Shown here: piece by piece, positions 33,794-43,596 of the stretch | Layout: the number at the start of each line of letters is the position of its first letter | Numbering within the stretch: the first letter of the stretch is position 1 | Origin: an uncultured Alphaproteobacteria bacterium | GTDB taxonomy: Bacteria; Pseudomonadota; Alphaproteobacteria; Rhodobacterales; Rhodobacteraceae | Direction: 5' to 3' | DNA length: 64,000 nucleotides | NCBI GenBank assembly: GCA_902576905.1 | Contig: CACGWW010000002.1 | Span: 124,001-188,000 of the forward strand | Translations under genes and position numbers: made by a program | The notes under the pieces: model-generated | What the model was told of the DNA's origin: nothing | Databases searched by the model: none | What the model saw: only the letters and a program-made list of their open reading frames with translations

Positions 33794-35716
33794 TTATTTT
33801 ATAATCTTAATTTTATTGCTTCGTATATCGACTATACCCAGAACATCAAGAATCGTTGTTGTAATTCCTGTGACATCTAGCCCAGCTTCCTTATACATTA
33901 CATTTGGTGAAGCTTGATCTATAAATTTATCCGGTAAAAATAAACTTCTTACCTTTAGATTGTTATTTATCATGTTATTTTTGAGTAACCAGTCTACCAC
34001 ATGAGATCCGAACCCACCAATGGATCCCTCTTCTAGGGTAATTAATAACTCATGGTTTTCTGAAAGCACTTTTACTAAATCTACATCTAATGGTTTAGCA
34101 AATCTAGCATCTGCAACAGTTACTGAAATGCCTAATTGCTCCAACTCCTCTGACGCGTCTAGTGCTTCTTTGAGATGTGCTCCAAAACTTAATATTGCGA
34201 CCCTATTGCCCTCTTTACAAATTCTTCCTTTCCCTAGCTCAAGAACTTCACCTCTTTCAGGAAGTTCTACACCTATCCCCTCACCTCTTGGATACCTAAA
34301 TGATATGGGGCCGTCATTATACTCTGCTGACGTTCTGATCATATGCATTAGCTCTAACTCGTCTGCTGCTGCCATTACCACAAAACCTGGCAAATTTGAA
34401 AGGTAAGCTACGTCAAAAGAACCTGCATGGGTAGCTCCATCAGCACCAACCAACCCAGCTCTATCAATTGCAAACCTTACTGGTAATTTTTGTAGAGCCA
34501 CATCATGAACAATCTGATCATATCCTCTTTGAAGAAAAGTTGAATATATTGCGCAGAAGGGTTTCAAACCTCCAGCTGCCATACCAGCACAGAAAGTTAC
34601 AGCATGTTGTTCTGCTATTCCAACATCAAAAGTTCTACCAGGGAAACCATCCTGAAAAATATTTAATCCGGTACCTGAGGGCATTGCTGCCGTAACAGCA
34701 ACAATCTTTTCGTCAAGAGTTGCCTCTTTTACAAGTGTTTGACCAAAGATTGATGTGTATGATGGAGCGTTTGATTTTCCTTTGTGCTGCTTTCCCGAAG
34801 CAACATCAAATTTCGACACGCCATGATATTTATCCGCAGATGTTTCTGCTGGTGCATACCCAGCTCCTTTTTTTGTAACACAATGTATTAAAACTGGTCC
34901 CTCAGATCTGGTTTTGACTGTTCTTAAAACTGGTAGTAGTTGGTCTAAGTCATGTCCATCTATTGGACCGACGTATGAAAAACCCAAATCTTCGAAAAAA
35001 GTGTTACCCGTTCCACCAGCTAGTCCTGTTATCAAACCTCTAGCACGTTTTGCACCTTCTCTAAGTGGCCCTGGTAGTGACTTCGCAAAATTCTCTGCTA
35101 ATTCCTTAAGAGTATAAAATTGTTGGTTTGCATATAGGCTGGATAAATATTTCGACATAGCGCCAACCGGTGGAGCGATAGACATTTCATTGTCATTCAA
35201 GATAACAAAAAATCTTCTCCCTTCAGCACCTGCATTATTTAGTGCTTCGTAAGCCATTCCAGCACTTATAGATCCATCACCAATAACTGCAACAGCATCA
35301 CCGGTAGCCATTCCCATATCTCTAGCTACCGTAAATCCTAAGCCTGCAGATATCGACGTAGATGAATGAGCTGCTCCGAAGGGATCATAATCACTTTCAC
35401 TTCTCTTTGTGAAACCTGACAGTCCTCCCTCTTGTCTAAGAGAACTCATTTTTTCTCTGCGACCAGTAATTATTTTATGTGGATAACATTGATGTCCAAC
35501 ATCCCATATCAACTTATCGTGCGGTGTATTAAACACTGAATGTATTGCAACTGTTAGCTCTACAACGCCTAGGCTTGATCCTAAATGTCCTCCTGTCTCA
35601 GAAACCGCTCTAATTGTTTCATTACGCAATTCTATAGCAAGTTTTTTGAGATCTAAATCTGAGAGATGCCGAAGATCAGCAGGGTAATTTATTTTATCAA
35701 GAAGTGTAGATTTCAT
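33794..35716 (-). CDS. dxs: 1-deoxy-D-xylulose-5-phosphate synthase
   Basis: The 640-residue thiamine-diphosphate enzyme condenses pyruvate and glyceraldehyde-3-phosphate, the first step of the MEP isoprenoid pathway. Features are the thiamine motif [18 protein letters not shown] with the closing [11 protein letters not shown]-type residues, [15 protein letters not shown] and the C-terminal [12 protein letters not shown] transketolase domain. It lies 65 bp downstream of pufM on the same strand, with a stem-loop between, so low-level read-through from puf is possible. It sits where pufX or pufC would be in relatives. Confidence 0.97.
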   Translation of the reverse strand: MKSTLLDKINYPADLRHLSDLDLKKLAIELRNETIRAVSETGGHLGSSLGVVELTVAIHSVFNTPHDKLIWDVGHQCYPHKIITGRREKMSSLRQEGGLSGFTKRSESDYDPFGAAHSSTSISAGLGFTVARDMGMATGDAVAVIGDGSISAGMAYEALNNAGAEGRRFFVILNDNEMSIAPPVGAMSKYLSSLYANQQFYTLKELAENFAKSLPGPLREGAKRARGLITGLAGGTGNTFFEDLGFSYVGPIDGHDLDQLLPVLRTVKTRSEGPVLIHCVTKKGAGYAPAETSADKYHGVSKFDVASGKQHKGKSNAPSYTSIFGQTLVKEATLDEKIVAVTAAMPSGTGLNIFQDGFPGRTFDVGIAEQHAVTFCAGMAAGGLKPFCAIYSTFLQRGYDQIVHDVALQKLPVRFAIDRAGLVGADGATHAGSFDVAYLSNLPGFVVMAAADELELMHMIRTSAEYNDGPISFRYPRGEGIGVELPERGEVLELGKGRICKEGNRVAILSFGAHLKEALDASEELEQLGISVTVADARFAKPLDVDLVKVLSENHELLITLEEGSIGGFGSHVVDWLLKNNMINNNLKVRSLFLPDKFIDQASPNVMYKEAGLDVTGITTTILDVLGIVDIRSNKIKIIK

Positions 35717-35738
35717 AACTTAGATGTGTAACTTATTT

Positions 35739-35769
35739 TTCACGTGGAGGAAACATTTCCCCCACGTGA
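35739..35769 (-). other. stem-loop 3' of pufM
   Basis: A near-perfect inverted repeat (TCACGTGG...CCACGTGA, extended inward with one mismatch) with a very small loop occupies the gap between pufM and dxs. On the transcribed strand it is followed by AAAAATAAG and not by a U-run, so it looks more like a 3'-protecting mRNA hairpin or weak terminator than a full intrinsic terminator. Confidence 0.65.
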
Positions 35770-35781
35770 GTTTAGAATATT

Positions 35782-36729
35782 CTAACTAGGCCCGTTATAC
35801 AAGCCACCTTCGATAGCAAAACCATGAAGAACCGCCCAACTAAACCAGTCGTCGACAACCGTTCCAGTTAGCAATATGCCTATACCACCGGTGATAGGAC
35901 AAAGAATTGCGAACCACCAAGCCCATCTATGAATTCCTTCCATGGAAGCGTTAAAGCCCATGGTCCATCTCCAGAACAGAGCAGCACGCTCAGAGGCGGT
36001 GCCACGATCATAGATTTGTTCGAGTTCCCTGTCCCCTCCCATTCTAGAGGTAGCTAATATCGTTGCTCCATGCATTGCGAAAAGTAGAGCAGAGCCATAT
36101 AGAAAGACGATGCTCAGCGCGTGAAAGGGATTATAGAATAGATTGCCATGATTTAAAGAAAGGTAATTTGTCCAATCTAGATGTGGAAAAATTCCATAAG
36201 GAACCATTTCTGACCAAGTGCCCATAGCCACTGGTCTAAAAAGACCAATTACAAGAAATAGCCATATTGCTGCAGCAAAAGCCCAACAAACATGTTTTCC
36301 CATTCCTAATTCATTGGCTCGCAGGTATGATCTAATCCACCAGCTTAAAACTGCTATGAGCAGACATGTACTCGCAATTAAGTACAAACCGCCCTCCCAA
36401 ATAGGTGGAAAGCCAAGGCCATATTCTTCACCAGGAGGGTCAAGAGAAATCCACCATAAATCTCTCCATAAGGCCTGCCATGACCAATCAACTGATTGGA
36501 GCATGCCTATTCCAGTAAGAAAAAACCACGCTGTACCCAAGAAGAATGCTATTGTTCCAAACATGCCAAGATGAATTGGACCCAACTGTGCATTTCCGAC
36601 GTAACCAAGTATAGAAGAAAACCGCGGCTCAACACCTCTTTCTTTTGCTACTAATCCTTTTTCATCAAGACCCATTTCTGCCGGGCCACGAACTTGAACC
36701 TGTGTTAAAATATTATGGTACTCTGCCAT
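35782..36729 (-). CDS. pufM: photosynthetic reaction centre subunit M
   Basis: The 315-residue subunit has five membrane helices and the typical PufM stretches [61 protein letters not shown] and [20 protein letters not shown]. It binds bacteriochlorophyll, bacteriopheophytin and quinone with L, and provides iron ligands. The C-terminus is several residues longer than in Rhodobacter. It follows pufL with a 1-bp gap and is the last puf gene: no pufX or pufC follows. Confidence 0.98.
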   Translation of the reverse strand: MAEYHNILTQVQVRGPAEMGLDEKGLVAKERGVEPRFSSILGYVGNAQLGPIHLGMFGTIAFFLGTAWFFLTGIGMLQSVDWSWQALWRDLWWISLDPPGEEYGLGFPPIWEGGLYLIASTCLLIAVLSWWIRSYLRANELGMGKHVCWAFAAAIWLFLVIGLFRPVAMGTWSEMVPYGIFPHLDWTNYLSLNHGNLFYNPFHALSIVFLYGSALLFAMHGATILATSRMGGDRELEQIYDRGTASERAALFWRWTMGFNASMEGIHRWAWWFAILCPITGGIGILLTGTVVDDWFSWAVLHGFAIEGGLYNGPS

Positions 36730-36730
36730 A

Positions 36731-37579
36731 TTAACCTCCTATACTTGCGAATGTGAAGAAATTTGGCCACCAATCCCACCATTCAATCCAGCTTTCACCA
36801 TCTGGCATTAACCAAGAAGGTCCAGATATAATGATACAAATTCCAGACCACCAGCCGGCACTAAGCGCAACGAATAATCCAATTCTATGAATACCCAATG
36901 TACCAATAGAGTAGCCGATAAAGTCTCTGAAGTACGTATCTTCATGGTCGGGTGTTTTTGCTTCTTCACCCTTCTCTGGATTTGCTGCCGACAAAATCAA
37001 AGATCCATGTAATGCAAGCAACATCGTAGTCGTAAAGAAACAAGCAATTGCAAGCATATGGATTGGGTTATAATGGAAATTACCATATTGATATCCAGTA
37101 TAAGATACCCAGTCTAAATGGGAAAAGATGCCATATGGAAATCCATGCGCCCACGCACCCATTAAAACTGGTCTAATAACCACCAAAGAAACGTAGGCAA
37201 AAATTGCAAAAGAAAAGGCAAATGGTATATGATAATCCATTCCCAATTTTCGCGTGATTTCGACCTGTCTTAACATCCAACTACCAAATGCTCCGATGGC
37301 GCACAAAGTTATAACTTGCCATAAGCCACCATCGTTCATGGGAGCCATTTTGAGCCCGTATTCAAGAGGCGGTGGCTCTATGCTTATTAACCAGGGATTC
37401 CAGACACCCTGCTGAGCAGCTCCCCAAAAAATCATAATACTACCGAGGGCAGCAAAGAAAATTGTCGAGACTCCAAAAAAGCCGACATAAAACGGCCCGA
37501 CCCAAAAGTCAAATAAGTCCCGACCTATAAGAGTACCGCCTGGAACACGATACTTTTTTTCAAAACTGAGTAATGCCAT
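36731..37579 (-). CDS. pufL: photosynthetic reaction centre subunit L
   Basis: The 282-residue subunit starts at ATG 37579 ([20 protein letters not shown]), with GGAGG 9 bases before it. An in-frame upstream start at 37597 lies before this Shine-Dalgarno and is rejected. Features are five helices, [17 protein letters not shown] and [19 protein letters not shown] with the iron and special-pair ligands. The charge-separating core is the L/M pair. It is separated from pufA by about 110 bp containing two hairpins. Confidence 0.98.
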   Translation of the reverse strand: MALLSFEKKYRVPGGTLIGRDLFDFWVGPFYVGFFGVSTIFFAALGSIMIFWGAAQQGVWNPWLISIEPPPLEYGLKMAPMNDGGLWQVITLCAIGAFGSWMLRQVEITRKLGMDYHIPFAFSFAIFAYVSLVVIRPVLMGAWAHGFPYGIFSHLDWVSYTGYQYGNFHYNPIHMLAIACFFTTTMLLALHGSLILSAANPEKGEEAKTPDHEDTYFRDFIGYSIGTLGIHRIGLFVALSAGWWSGICIIISGPSWLMPDGESWIEWWDWWPNFFTFASIGG

Positions 37580-37606
37580 TCTATGACCTCCATTCAAATT
37601 ACTCTG

Positions 37607-37632
37607 CTGACTGACAAATAGTAGTCAGTCAG
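37607..37632 (-). other. puf intercistronic hairpin (pufL-proximal)
   Basis: A perfect 9-bp inverted repeat (CTGACTGAC and GTCAGTCAG) with an 8-nt loop lies between pufA and pufL. Together with the neighbouring hairpin it matches the well-known puf mRNA element that protects the pufBA segment from decay. Confidence 0.78.
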
Positions 37633-37640
37633 AATGCCAC

Positions 37641-37674
37641 GGGCGAGATCCTAAGGGGGGACTGGTTCTCGCCC
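37641..37674 (-). other. puf intercistronic hairpin (pufA-proximal)
   Basis: A perfect 8-bp GC-rich stem (GGGCGAGA and TCTCGCCC) with an 18-nt loop lies shortly after pufA. In Rhodobacter the equivalent stem-loop holds the pufBA mRNA stable so LH1 is made in excess over reaction centres. The GC-rich stem stands out in AT-rich surroundings. Confidence 0.82.
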
Positions 37675-37692
37675 ACAGCGTATCGTAGGTTT

Positions 37693-37851
37693 TTAGCCAG
37701 CTGCTCTTGCTGCGGCCTCAAACCAATTGAAGTGATCGGTGCTGAGCAACACTAAATGAATCATTGCTGCTAGCAAGAAGAGAAAGACGCCCTGTGCGAC
37801 AAACACTCGTCTAGGATCAAATATCAGCCATATTTTATAAAAGTGACTCAT
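37693..37851 (-). CDS. pufA: light-harvesting complex 1 alpha subunit
   Basis: The 52-residue peptide ([20 protein letters not shown] at the start) has one helix and the bacteriochlorophyll-binding histidine in MIHLVLLS (His32), then HFNWFE. This is typical LH1 alpha. It lies directly after pufB and before the two stabilising hairpins. It was found by reading the frame because it is too short for a 60-residue cut-off. Confidence 0.97.
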   Translation of the reverse strand: MSHFYKIWLIFDPRRVFVAQGVFLFLLAAMIHLVLLSTDHFNWFEAAARAAG

Positions 37852-37861
37852 TTCTTTCTCC

Positions 37862-38020
37862 TCAACCGAAATAGAACCAAGGACGCCAGATCCATGTTGC
37901 TATATGAGCTAATATGCACATTATGGTAAATGTCCATAGTCCACTCATATAAACGCTATGTAATTCTTGCGCCTGTTCATCTGTTAAACCTGATAAAGAC
38001 AGGTCATTATTTCCAGCCAT
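37862..38020 (-). CDS. pufB: light-harvesting complex 1 beta subunit
   Basis: The 52-residue peptide has [20 protein letters not shown], the conserved beta N-terminal half, then one helix with the axial histidine (His39) in [11 protein letters not shown] and the final RPWFYFG. CGGAGG lies upstream of ATG 38020. LH1 beta pairs with PufA around the reaction centre. It precedes pufA by 10 bp. Confidence 0.97.
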   Translation of the reverse strand: MAGNNDLSLSGLTDEQAQELHSVYMSGLWTFTIMCILAHIATWIWRPWFYFG

Positions 38021-38046
38021 TATACATCCTCCGGATTAAGTGACTG

Positions 38047-38105
38047 TTGCGCTACAAGCACCTTATGTGCTAGCAACGATTCTTCCGCCAAAAGACGGTA
38101 AGAAT
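38047..38105 (-). other. two stem-loops between pufQ and pufB
   Basis: The 97-bp gap holds two inverted repeats: 38047-38076 (TTGC..TA..GCAC type, with bulges) and 38079-38105 (ATTCTTCCG with CGG-T-AAGAAT, one bulge). They could be processing or 5'-stabilising structures for the pufBALM transcript, as in Rhodobacter. The folding is by eye. Confidence 0.5.
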
Positions 38106-38117
38106 TCTTTAAAACCC

Positions 38118-38303
38118 TCATGAAAAAATCATGGGCGTAATTGTTTTGGCATTTGCCCATGCCTTACTAAACATATCTTTTTCAATTTTTCCTTTTACTA
38201 GACTTTTCATGCAGGTGAGTAGAGCTCCTGGTAACGAAAATATAAATATTACTATGAAATAAACTCGATACTCCCAAATTGGCTTTTTTCTTGTTCTTCT
38301 CAT
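38118..38303 (-). CDS. pufQ: PufQ, bacteriochlorophyll/LH assembly factor
   Basis: This 61-residue protein has a basic start (MRRTRKKPIWEYRVYF), one hydrophobic segment and the C-terminal AWANAKTITPMIFS that ends PufQ proteins. PufQ supports bacteriochlorophyll synthesis and delivery in Rhodobacter capsulatus. AAGGAGG lies close before the ATG, which is 12 bp after bchZ. Recognition rests on the C-terminal motif and position. Confidence 0.9.
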   Translation of the reverse strand: MRRTRKKPIWEYRVYFIVIFIFSLPGALLTCMKSLVKGKIEKDMFSKAWANAKTITPMIFS

Positions 38304-38315
38304 CGCAGTCCCTCC

Positions 38316-39797
38316 TTATGCAACCTTATTACTTTTATTAACTTCTTCATCCTCTGGATTAAGCATTTTTATAACCTCTTTCGCGACTTTTTTATCTCCA
38401 TTTTGTAGTGCTATTTTTTCAGCTTGATCACGGAGAGTTTTAGTGGCGGAAATTCTAGTTAAAGGTGAATGCTTGGCCACAATTTCTTCCAAAATATCTT
38501 TAGCTTCCTGATCCCACGGTAGCTCCTTTCTCAATTTGGTTAATGTCGCATCTGTTTTGTCCAAATCAGATCCAAGAGGCAATATGTGAAAGAGCGCATC
38601 AAATAATCCATTGCAAATTTCTTGTAACAAATAAGTTGATCCCGAGTACCCCATCATTGGTGTGCCGACAGCACGTCTTATTGCTGCTCCTGGAAAACTC
38701 GCTGGGACGAATGATGCTTTTGGTCCAAAGCCTTGGCCTGCCTCTGCAAGATACATTTTTTCATTTATGGATCCCATCAAAACCAGAGGTCTAGTTTGCT
38801 TTATAAGATTTCTAATTTTTTCATTATCCGTCTTCTTCCCAGCAACTCTTGCTACCGCAAATTTACAGGGAAGGCCTAATTCATTCTCCAAAAAATTTCT
38901 TATACCCCTTGTGTATGTTTCATTAGCCACAATTCCGAAACTGGCGGTCGCAAAAAAATCCTGAGTCACAGATCGCCAAAGATCCCATACAGGTTTAATC
39001 GTTGAATGCTTCTCTTTTTCGATGAAGGCTTCAACATCAATATTCAGTATCTCTCCCAATTTCGTTAAGAATTTAGTTGTACTATCAATACCAATTGGGG
39101 CCTGTAAATAAGGCTTACCCAATAGCTCAGCTAAACCTCTACCAAACTCTCTATACATTACAATATTTGCATCAGCATTCACAAGTTTCGACATCTCTGC
39201 TATATGAGCACCCATTGGCATAACCATATTTACTTCTGCACCAATGCCTTCTACAAGTCGTCTAATTTCTGCTAAATCGGAAGGCATGTTAAAAGTCCCG
39301 TACATAGGGCCCAAAATATTTACCCTGGGTTTAGAATTTTCTTCCCTTTTTACTTCTTTTGGCATTCTGCCTTTAGTCATCCCAAAATTAGTAAAAAGCC
39401 ATGTCATAGATCTATCTGCAGCCTGCCATTGGTCTTCATCAATCGTTCTTGGTAAGAACCTTTGAATATTTGTGCCTTGAGGTGTCACACCTCCTCCTAT
39501 CATTTCTGCAATTGAACCTGTTACAACAACAGCCGGCAATACAGGATCCAAGGTATCCCAGGCACGTTTCATAGCTCCTTCTGTTCCTTCTCGTCCTAGC
39601 TCCTCCTCGCCTAATCCAGTGACCACAATTGGTAACTCGTGTGGCGGTAAAGCATCTGTGTAGTGAAGAACTGATGTAACGGGTAGGTTTTCACACCCTA
39701 CTGGACCGTCTACAACAACTTGAAGGCCTTTTACGCCACAAAAAGCATAAACTGACCCCCAATATCCTCCTGCTCTATCGTGATCCTGAATTAACAT
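38316..39797 (-). CDS. bchZ: chlorophyllide a reductase subunit Z
   Basis: The 493-residue NifK-like subunit begins [26 protein letters not shown] with conserved [22 protein letters not shown] and [15 protein letters not shown]. With BchX and BchY it reduces ring B of chlorophyllide a, a nitrogenase-like reaction. It overlaps the bchY stop by 1 bp (TAATG) and is followed by pufQ, so bchCXYZ and puf form a superoperon. Confidence 0.98.
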   Translation of the reverse strand: MLIQDHDRAGGYWGSVYAFCGVKGLQVVVDGPVGCENLPVTSVLHYTDALPPHELPIVVTGLGEEELGREGTEGAMKRAWDTLDPVLPAVVVTGSIAEMIGGGVTPQGTNIQRFLPRTIDEDQWQAADRSMTWLFTNFGMTKGRMPKEVKREENSKPRVNILGPMYGTFNMPSDLAEIRRLVEGIGAEVNMVMPMGAHIAEMSKLVNADANIVMYREFGRGLAELLGKPYLQAPIGIDSTTKFLTKLGEILNIDVEAFIEKEKHSTIKPVWDLWRSVTQDFFATASFGIVANETYTRGIRNFLENELGLPCKFAVARVAGKKTDNEKIRNLIKQTRPLVLMGSINEKMYLAEAGQGFGPKASFVPASFPGAAIRRAVGTPMMGYSGSTYLLQEICNGLFDALFHILPLGSDLDKTDATLTKLRKELPWDQEAKDILEEIVAKHSPLTRISATKTLRDQAEKIALQNGDKKVAKEVIKMLNPEDEEVNKSNKVA

Positions 39798-41374
39798 TAA
39801 ATCATCTCCTCTGCCTTTGCGGCGATCTTTCTTTTCTCTATTTTCTTTGCCTGATGGGCTCGGAATTGGGGGTTGAGATTTGGCTCACCCTCCCAAACTC
39901 CTGCGGTATCACCTTCCCCTACACCCTCGAAGAAACTCTTCATTTTTTCCATTCGTGACCCATTGCTTATGGCCTGCAATATTACTTCGGCTAAGCTCCC
40001 TGCACCAGCAACACCCATTATTGGTCTAGCAGAAATTAAATTTGTGTAATAAAGAGAGGGGATACCTAACTCTTTAGCTTTTTGCACTACCGGGGTCGTT
40101 CCAATCGCCAAGTCAGGATTAACGCTCTTTACCGCTGAAATATCATCCTCCAAACTCGCCCTAAATTTCACAAAAACGCCTCTACTCTCCAACCAATCTT
40201 TGTCTTCAGTAGACCATTTAGTCTTGGGACAGGCAGTTCCTACATAAGGAACTTCAGCGCCAGCCTCTATCAGTGTTCTTGCTACTATAAGTTCCGAACC
40301 TTCATAGCCCGATACTGTAATTTTGTTATTAATTTTTTTGTCATCAAGAGATTTTTGTATTTGTGGCAGAATCTTCTGTTTTGCCGTCCCAATGATCTTT
40401 TTCGCAATGTTAAAAGTATCGCCTATTCGATCAATCCAAAAATTAGTACCTTCAACACCCACTGGGGCCGATCCAATAATTGGCTTACCAGCGTCTTCAA
40501 ACTCTCTTACAGCAGCGGTATAAAAGGGATGAATAGCTGCAACCGCTCCACAATCAAGCGCTGCATACAATTCCCGCCACTCTCTGCAAGGTACAACCTG
40601 TCCCGCGGCCAACCCAAGTGGTTCTAGAATTGCCCCAATATTCATGGGATCCGCCGGAAACATTTCTCCCAACAATGTAACGGTCGGTCTATCTGATTTC
40701 TTTGAAGCTGGAGCAGCTACTGGCCCAGACTCGATTTCGTTTTTTGCATAATTCAGTAACGCACCAGCCAAGACATCTTTTGCCTCTGCGTGCGTGGGAA
40801 TACCAAAACCAGGCACATCAATACCAATTATCCTAACCCCGTTAATTTCTTTTGGGAGAAGCCTCAAAGGAACCCCAGAAGCGCTAGGAACACACAGATT
40901 TGTGAAAACAACAGCATCAAACCTATCGGGGTCAGCCATTTCATGTGCAGACTCTAAAATATCTTCATATAGTTTTCCTGTTACTAGAGTCTCAGAGGAA
41001 AAAGGTACATAACCGACAGATCTTCGGGCTCCATAAAAATGTGACACAAAGGTTAACCCATAGACACAGCATGCAGAACCTGACAACACAGTTGCCACTC
41101 GCTTCATTCTCAGACCAACCCTTAAAGATCCAAAAGCAGGACACATGCTTTGTGGCTTATCATGGGGACCCATGGGGTAATCTTTTCGCATATTTTGTAT
41201 GAGTTCTTTGTTGGCACTTCTTTCTGCACTACCCTTAAGAGATGAGGACCCACAAAGACCATCAGATGTGGTGCCTACGCCTGCAAAATGTTGGTCTTCT
41301 AAATCAACATTGACCTCATCATTCAACTTAACGTCGTCTGCTGCATCATATTTTATTTCTCTCTTAGTGCCCAT
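39797..41374 (-). CDS. bchY: chlorophyllide a reductase subunit Y
   Basis: The 525-residue NifD-like subunit has [44 protein letters not shown] with cluster cysteines, [16 protein letters not shown] and the [12 protein letters not shown] region. It forms the catalytic YZ tetramer. The N-terminal part (about 1-70) before [10 protein letters not shown] is less conserved. It follows bchX by 18 bp. Confidence 0.98.
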   Translation of the reverse strand: MGTKREIKYDAADDVKLNDEVNVDLEDQHFAGVGTTSDGLCGSSSLKGSAERSANKELIQNMRKDYPMGPHDKPQSMCPAFGSLRVGLRMKRVATVLSGSACCVYGLTFVSHFYGARRSVGYVPFSSETLVTGKLYEDILESAHEMADPDRFDAVVFTNLCVPSASGVPLRLLPKEINGVRIIGIDVPGFGIPTHAEAKDVLAGALLNYAKNEIESGPVAAPASKKSDRPTVTLLGEMFPADPMNIGAILEPLGLAAGQVVPCREWRELYAALDCGAVAAIHPFYTAAVREFEDAGKPIIGSAPVGVEGTNFWIDRIGDTFNIAKKIIGTAKQKILPQIQKSLDDKKINNKITVSGYEGSELIVARTLIEAGAEVPYVGTACPKTKWSTEDKDWLESRGVFVKFRASLEDDISAVKSVNPDLAIGTTPVVQKAKELGIPSLYYTNLISARPIMGVAGAGSLAEVILQAISNGSRMEKMKSFFEGVGEGDTAGVWEGEPNLNPQFRAHQAKKIEKRKIAAKAEEMI

Positions 41375-41392
41375 TCTTCTTAATTTTTCTCT

Positions 41393-42415
41393 TTACACTT
41401 CGTCATATACGACTTCTAACGACTCTTTAGGTTTGGCAAATTTTCCTCTCATGTCAGCATCGGTAGCTGGTTGCAACACAAAGTCAGCTCCTGTCTCACT
41501 AGCTGCAAACAAATTGAGAAGGCCATCTTGGTCAAGTGGCTTTGGTCTAAGTGGTGGGGCCTCAGCTGTATTGGTTCCTAGTTCAGCAAACAAGTCTCCC
41601 CACTGTGACTCTTTTGTTCCAACAATGTGATAATTTGCGGACTTCTTTCTCAGGTCATCATCTTGAGGTATACTTGCAAGAATTGGTATTTTTACTGTCT
41701 CAGCAAAAGCTGCTGCTTCACCCGACCCATCGTCTTTGTTAATTACTAAACCTGCCACACCAACGTTTCCACCTAATTTTCTAAAATACTCAACTGCTGA
41801 ACAAACATTATTTGCTACATATAGAGATTGAAGATCGTTTGATGCAACCAATATTACCTTTTGAGCCATATCCCTTGCTATTGGCAATCCGAAACCGCCG
41901 CAAACCACATCACCCAAAAAATCTAATAATACGTAATCAAAATCCCAATCGTGAAACCCTAGCTTTTCCAATAGCTCAAAGCCATGGATTATGCCGCGTC
42001 CTCCACATCCTCTTCCTACTTCTGGCCCACCGAGCTCCATCGCAAATACGCCATTTCTTTTAAAACACACATCTCCAATAGAGACTTCTTCACCCGCAAG
42101 TTTCTTATTAGTCGATGTTTCAAGTATAGTTGGGCAAGCCTTTCCCCCGAATAAGAGAGAGGTTGTATCAGATTTCGGGTCACATCCTATGAGTAGAACT
42201 CTTTTTCCTTGTTCTGCCATCATATGACTAAGATTTGCAAGAGTGAAACTTTTACCGATGCCTCCTTTACCGTAGATCGCTATTATCTGGGTTTTTTTTG
42301 TTGGCTCACCAACTGGAACTTCGTCGATAGGTTGATTTGCTTCTTCTCGAAGGTCTTTGTGGTGTTTTTCTAAGTCTTTCTTATCTAAAGTATTAGTCGG
42401 GTTATCTAAGCTCAT
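41393..42415 (-). CDS. bchX: chlorophyllide a reductase iron-sulfur ATPase subunit X
   Basis: From ATG 42415 (340 residues) this is a NifH-like protein with the P-loop GKGGIGKS (49-56), the GCDPKSDTTS segment, GPEVGRGCGGRGIIHG and [15 protein letters not shown] cysteine blocks. It is the electron donor to BchYZ. The ATG overlaps the bchC stop (ATGA), so I prefer it to the reading from 42430. Compared with bchL it has a longer N-terminal arm and a C-terminal extension, both normal for BchX. Confidence 0.97.
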   Translation of the reverse strand: MSLDNPTNTLDKKDLEKHHKDLREEANQPIDEVPVGEPTKKTQIIAIYGKGGIGKSFTLANLSHMMAEQGKRVLLIGCDPKSDTTSLLFGGKACPTILETSTNKKLAGEEVSIGDVCFKRNGVFAMELGGPEVGRGCGGRGIIHGFELLEKLGFHDWDFDYVLLDFLGDVVCGGFGLPIARDMAQKVILVASNDLQSLYVANNVCSAVEYFRKLGGNVGVAGLVINKDDGSGEAAAFAETVKIPILASIPQDDDLRKKSANYHIVGTKESQWGDLFAELGTNTAEAPPLRPKPLDQDGLLNLFAASETGADFVLQPATDADMRGKFAKPKESLEVVYDEV

Positions 42416-43353
42416 GCTACATCCCTCCAATCAATAACCATTTTCAGGCATTCTGGATCTTCAAAAGATTGTCGATAAGCAGCTTTCGAGAAATTTACAT
42501 TACTCTCATGCGATATTAAATCTTCTAAAGATAGAGCACCAGTTTCTAATAGTGATCGTGTAATATTTATGTCTTCAGTATTGAATTCAGCTGAAATCCT
42601 GAACCTAGCCTCTTTTATAAATGCGGGAGGGAAAGAAAAGGAGATAGGAGATGAATAAAATCCAGCAAAAACTATTTCGCCATTTTTTTTCAATTTTGGA
42701 ATTATCTTATCCAAAACGCTAATATCTCCACTAGCCTCATAAATCGATTCATGATCTGAAGAATTATCATTTTCTGGATCTATAACATCGTAATCTGTTT
42801 CATTACCCACTCTAAGAGGATTACTTTCCCATACAACCGGGGCTTCACCTCCTGCTGCTATTGTTAATCGAGCTAGCAACCGTCCTAAAACACCATGACC
42901 AATAATAAGTGAGGGAAGTTTGTTCCCAAGCCCTGCGATTGCATGCCTAGCAGTTGCTGCGAGTGCAAATAATGTCCCTTTAGCTTTCAAATCAGGGTCT
43001 ATTTTTATAAGCTTTTCATCGGAAGCTATTAGAAGGCTTGAGGATGCACCGAAAAGACCCTTCTCGTTTTTATAGCAATTGGCCCCTGGGACAAATACAT
43101 GATCGCCAACCTTGAGTTTCCTAGATGCTCTGTTGTCGACTACCACCCCAACTGTTTCATAACCTGGGACAAGAGGATAACCCATTCCAGGAAAAAATGG
43201 CATGTCACCATTCCAAAACAAACGTTCAGTGCCAGTAGAAACTCCAGAGAACTGTGTTTCAATTATGACTTCACCTGGCTCCGGTTCCCTGAGGGCAACT
43301 TTGCGCAGGTCCAATTCACCTGGGTTATCAATTACTATTGCTAATGTTTCCAT
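42412..43353 (-). CDS. bchC: bacteriochlorophyllide a dehydrogenase (3-hydroxyethyl to acetyl)
   Basis: The medium-chain dehydrogenase-like enzyme oxidises the C3 hydroxyethyl group to acetyl. I take ATG 43353 (METLAIVIDNPG, 313 residues) over a TTG five codons upstream. Features are FSGVSTGTERLFWNGDMP, GYPLVPGYETVGVV and PSLIIGHGVLGRLLARL. It is the first gene of bchCXYZ-pufQBALM, after an intergenic stretch with two PpsR boxes and a good sigma70-like promoter. It overlaps bchX by 4 bp. Confidence 0.95.
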   Translation of the reverse strand: METLAIVIDNPGELDLRKVALREPEPGEVIIETQFSGVSTGTERLFWNGDMPFFPGMGYPLVPGYETVGVVVDNRASRKLKVGDHVFVPGANCYKNEKGLFGASSSLLIASDEKLIKIDPDLKAKGTLFALAATARHAIAGLGNKLPSLIIGHGVLGRLLARLTIAAGGEAPVVWESNPLRVGNETDYDVIDPENDNSSDHESIYEASGDISVLDKIIPKLKKNGEIVFAGFYSSPISFSFPPAFIKEARFRISAEFNTEDINITRSLLETGALSLEDLISHESNVNFSKAAYRQSFEDPECLKMVIDWRDVA

Positions 43354-43509
43354 ATTAAACGCTGACAATTATTGTGATTTTCATTAATTAACGCGAAAAA
43401 ATCTACGTGGAAACCTATGGATCCCCCTCGTAATTCGATGTCTTTTTCTAGCTTTCTTAAAAACTCAACCAAAAAGCTGGTCCTCTTTTATTTACGTAAA
43501 TATCCCATA

Positions 43510-43538
43510 ATTAAAGCCAACTCAAAAATAAATGTCAA
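43510..43538 (-). promoter_or_regulatory. candidate bchC promoter
   Basis: On the minus strand TTGACA (complement of 43533-43538) and TTTAAT (complement of 43510-43515) are separated by exactly 17 bp, upstream of bchC by about 150 bp. The -35 hexamer is the end of a PpsR box, so repression by occlusion is expected. Confidence 0.7.
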
Positions 43539-43550
43539 TAAATTTAGACA
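43533..43550. promoter_or_regulatory. PpsR/CrtJ binding box upstream of bchC (1)
   Basis: Exact TGT-N12-ACA with TGT at 43533-43535 and ACA at 43548-43550; on the minus strand its last six bases are TTGACA of the bchC promoter. Confidence 0.85.
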
Positions 43551-43555
43551 AAAAC

Positions 43556-43573
43556 TGTAATAAATTTCTGACA
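43556..43573. promoter_or_regulatory. PpsR/CrtJ binding box upstream of bchC (2)
   Basis: Exact TGT-N12-ACA with TGT at 43556-43558 and ACA at 43571-43573, 23 bp from box 1, just past the crtF stop. Paired boxes at bchC are known in Rhodobacter. Confidence 0.82.
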
Positions 43574-43596
43574 TATGGTTTTTATGCAAAAAAAAC

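Noticed and set aside
35717-35781. A possible tiny pufX between pufM and dxs
   Set aside because: Only 65 bp, filled by a hairpin; no frame of sufficient length.
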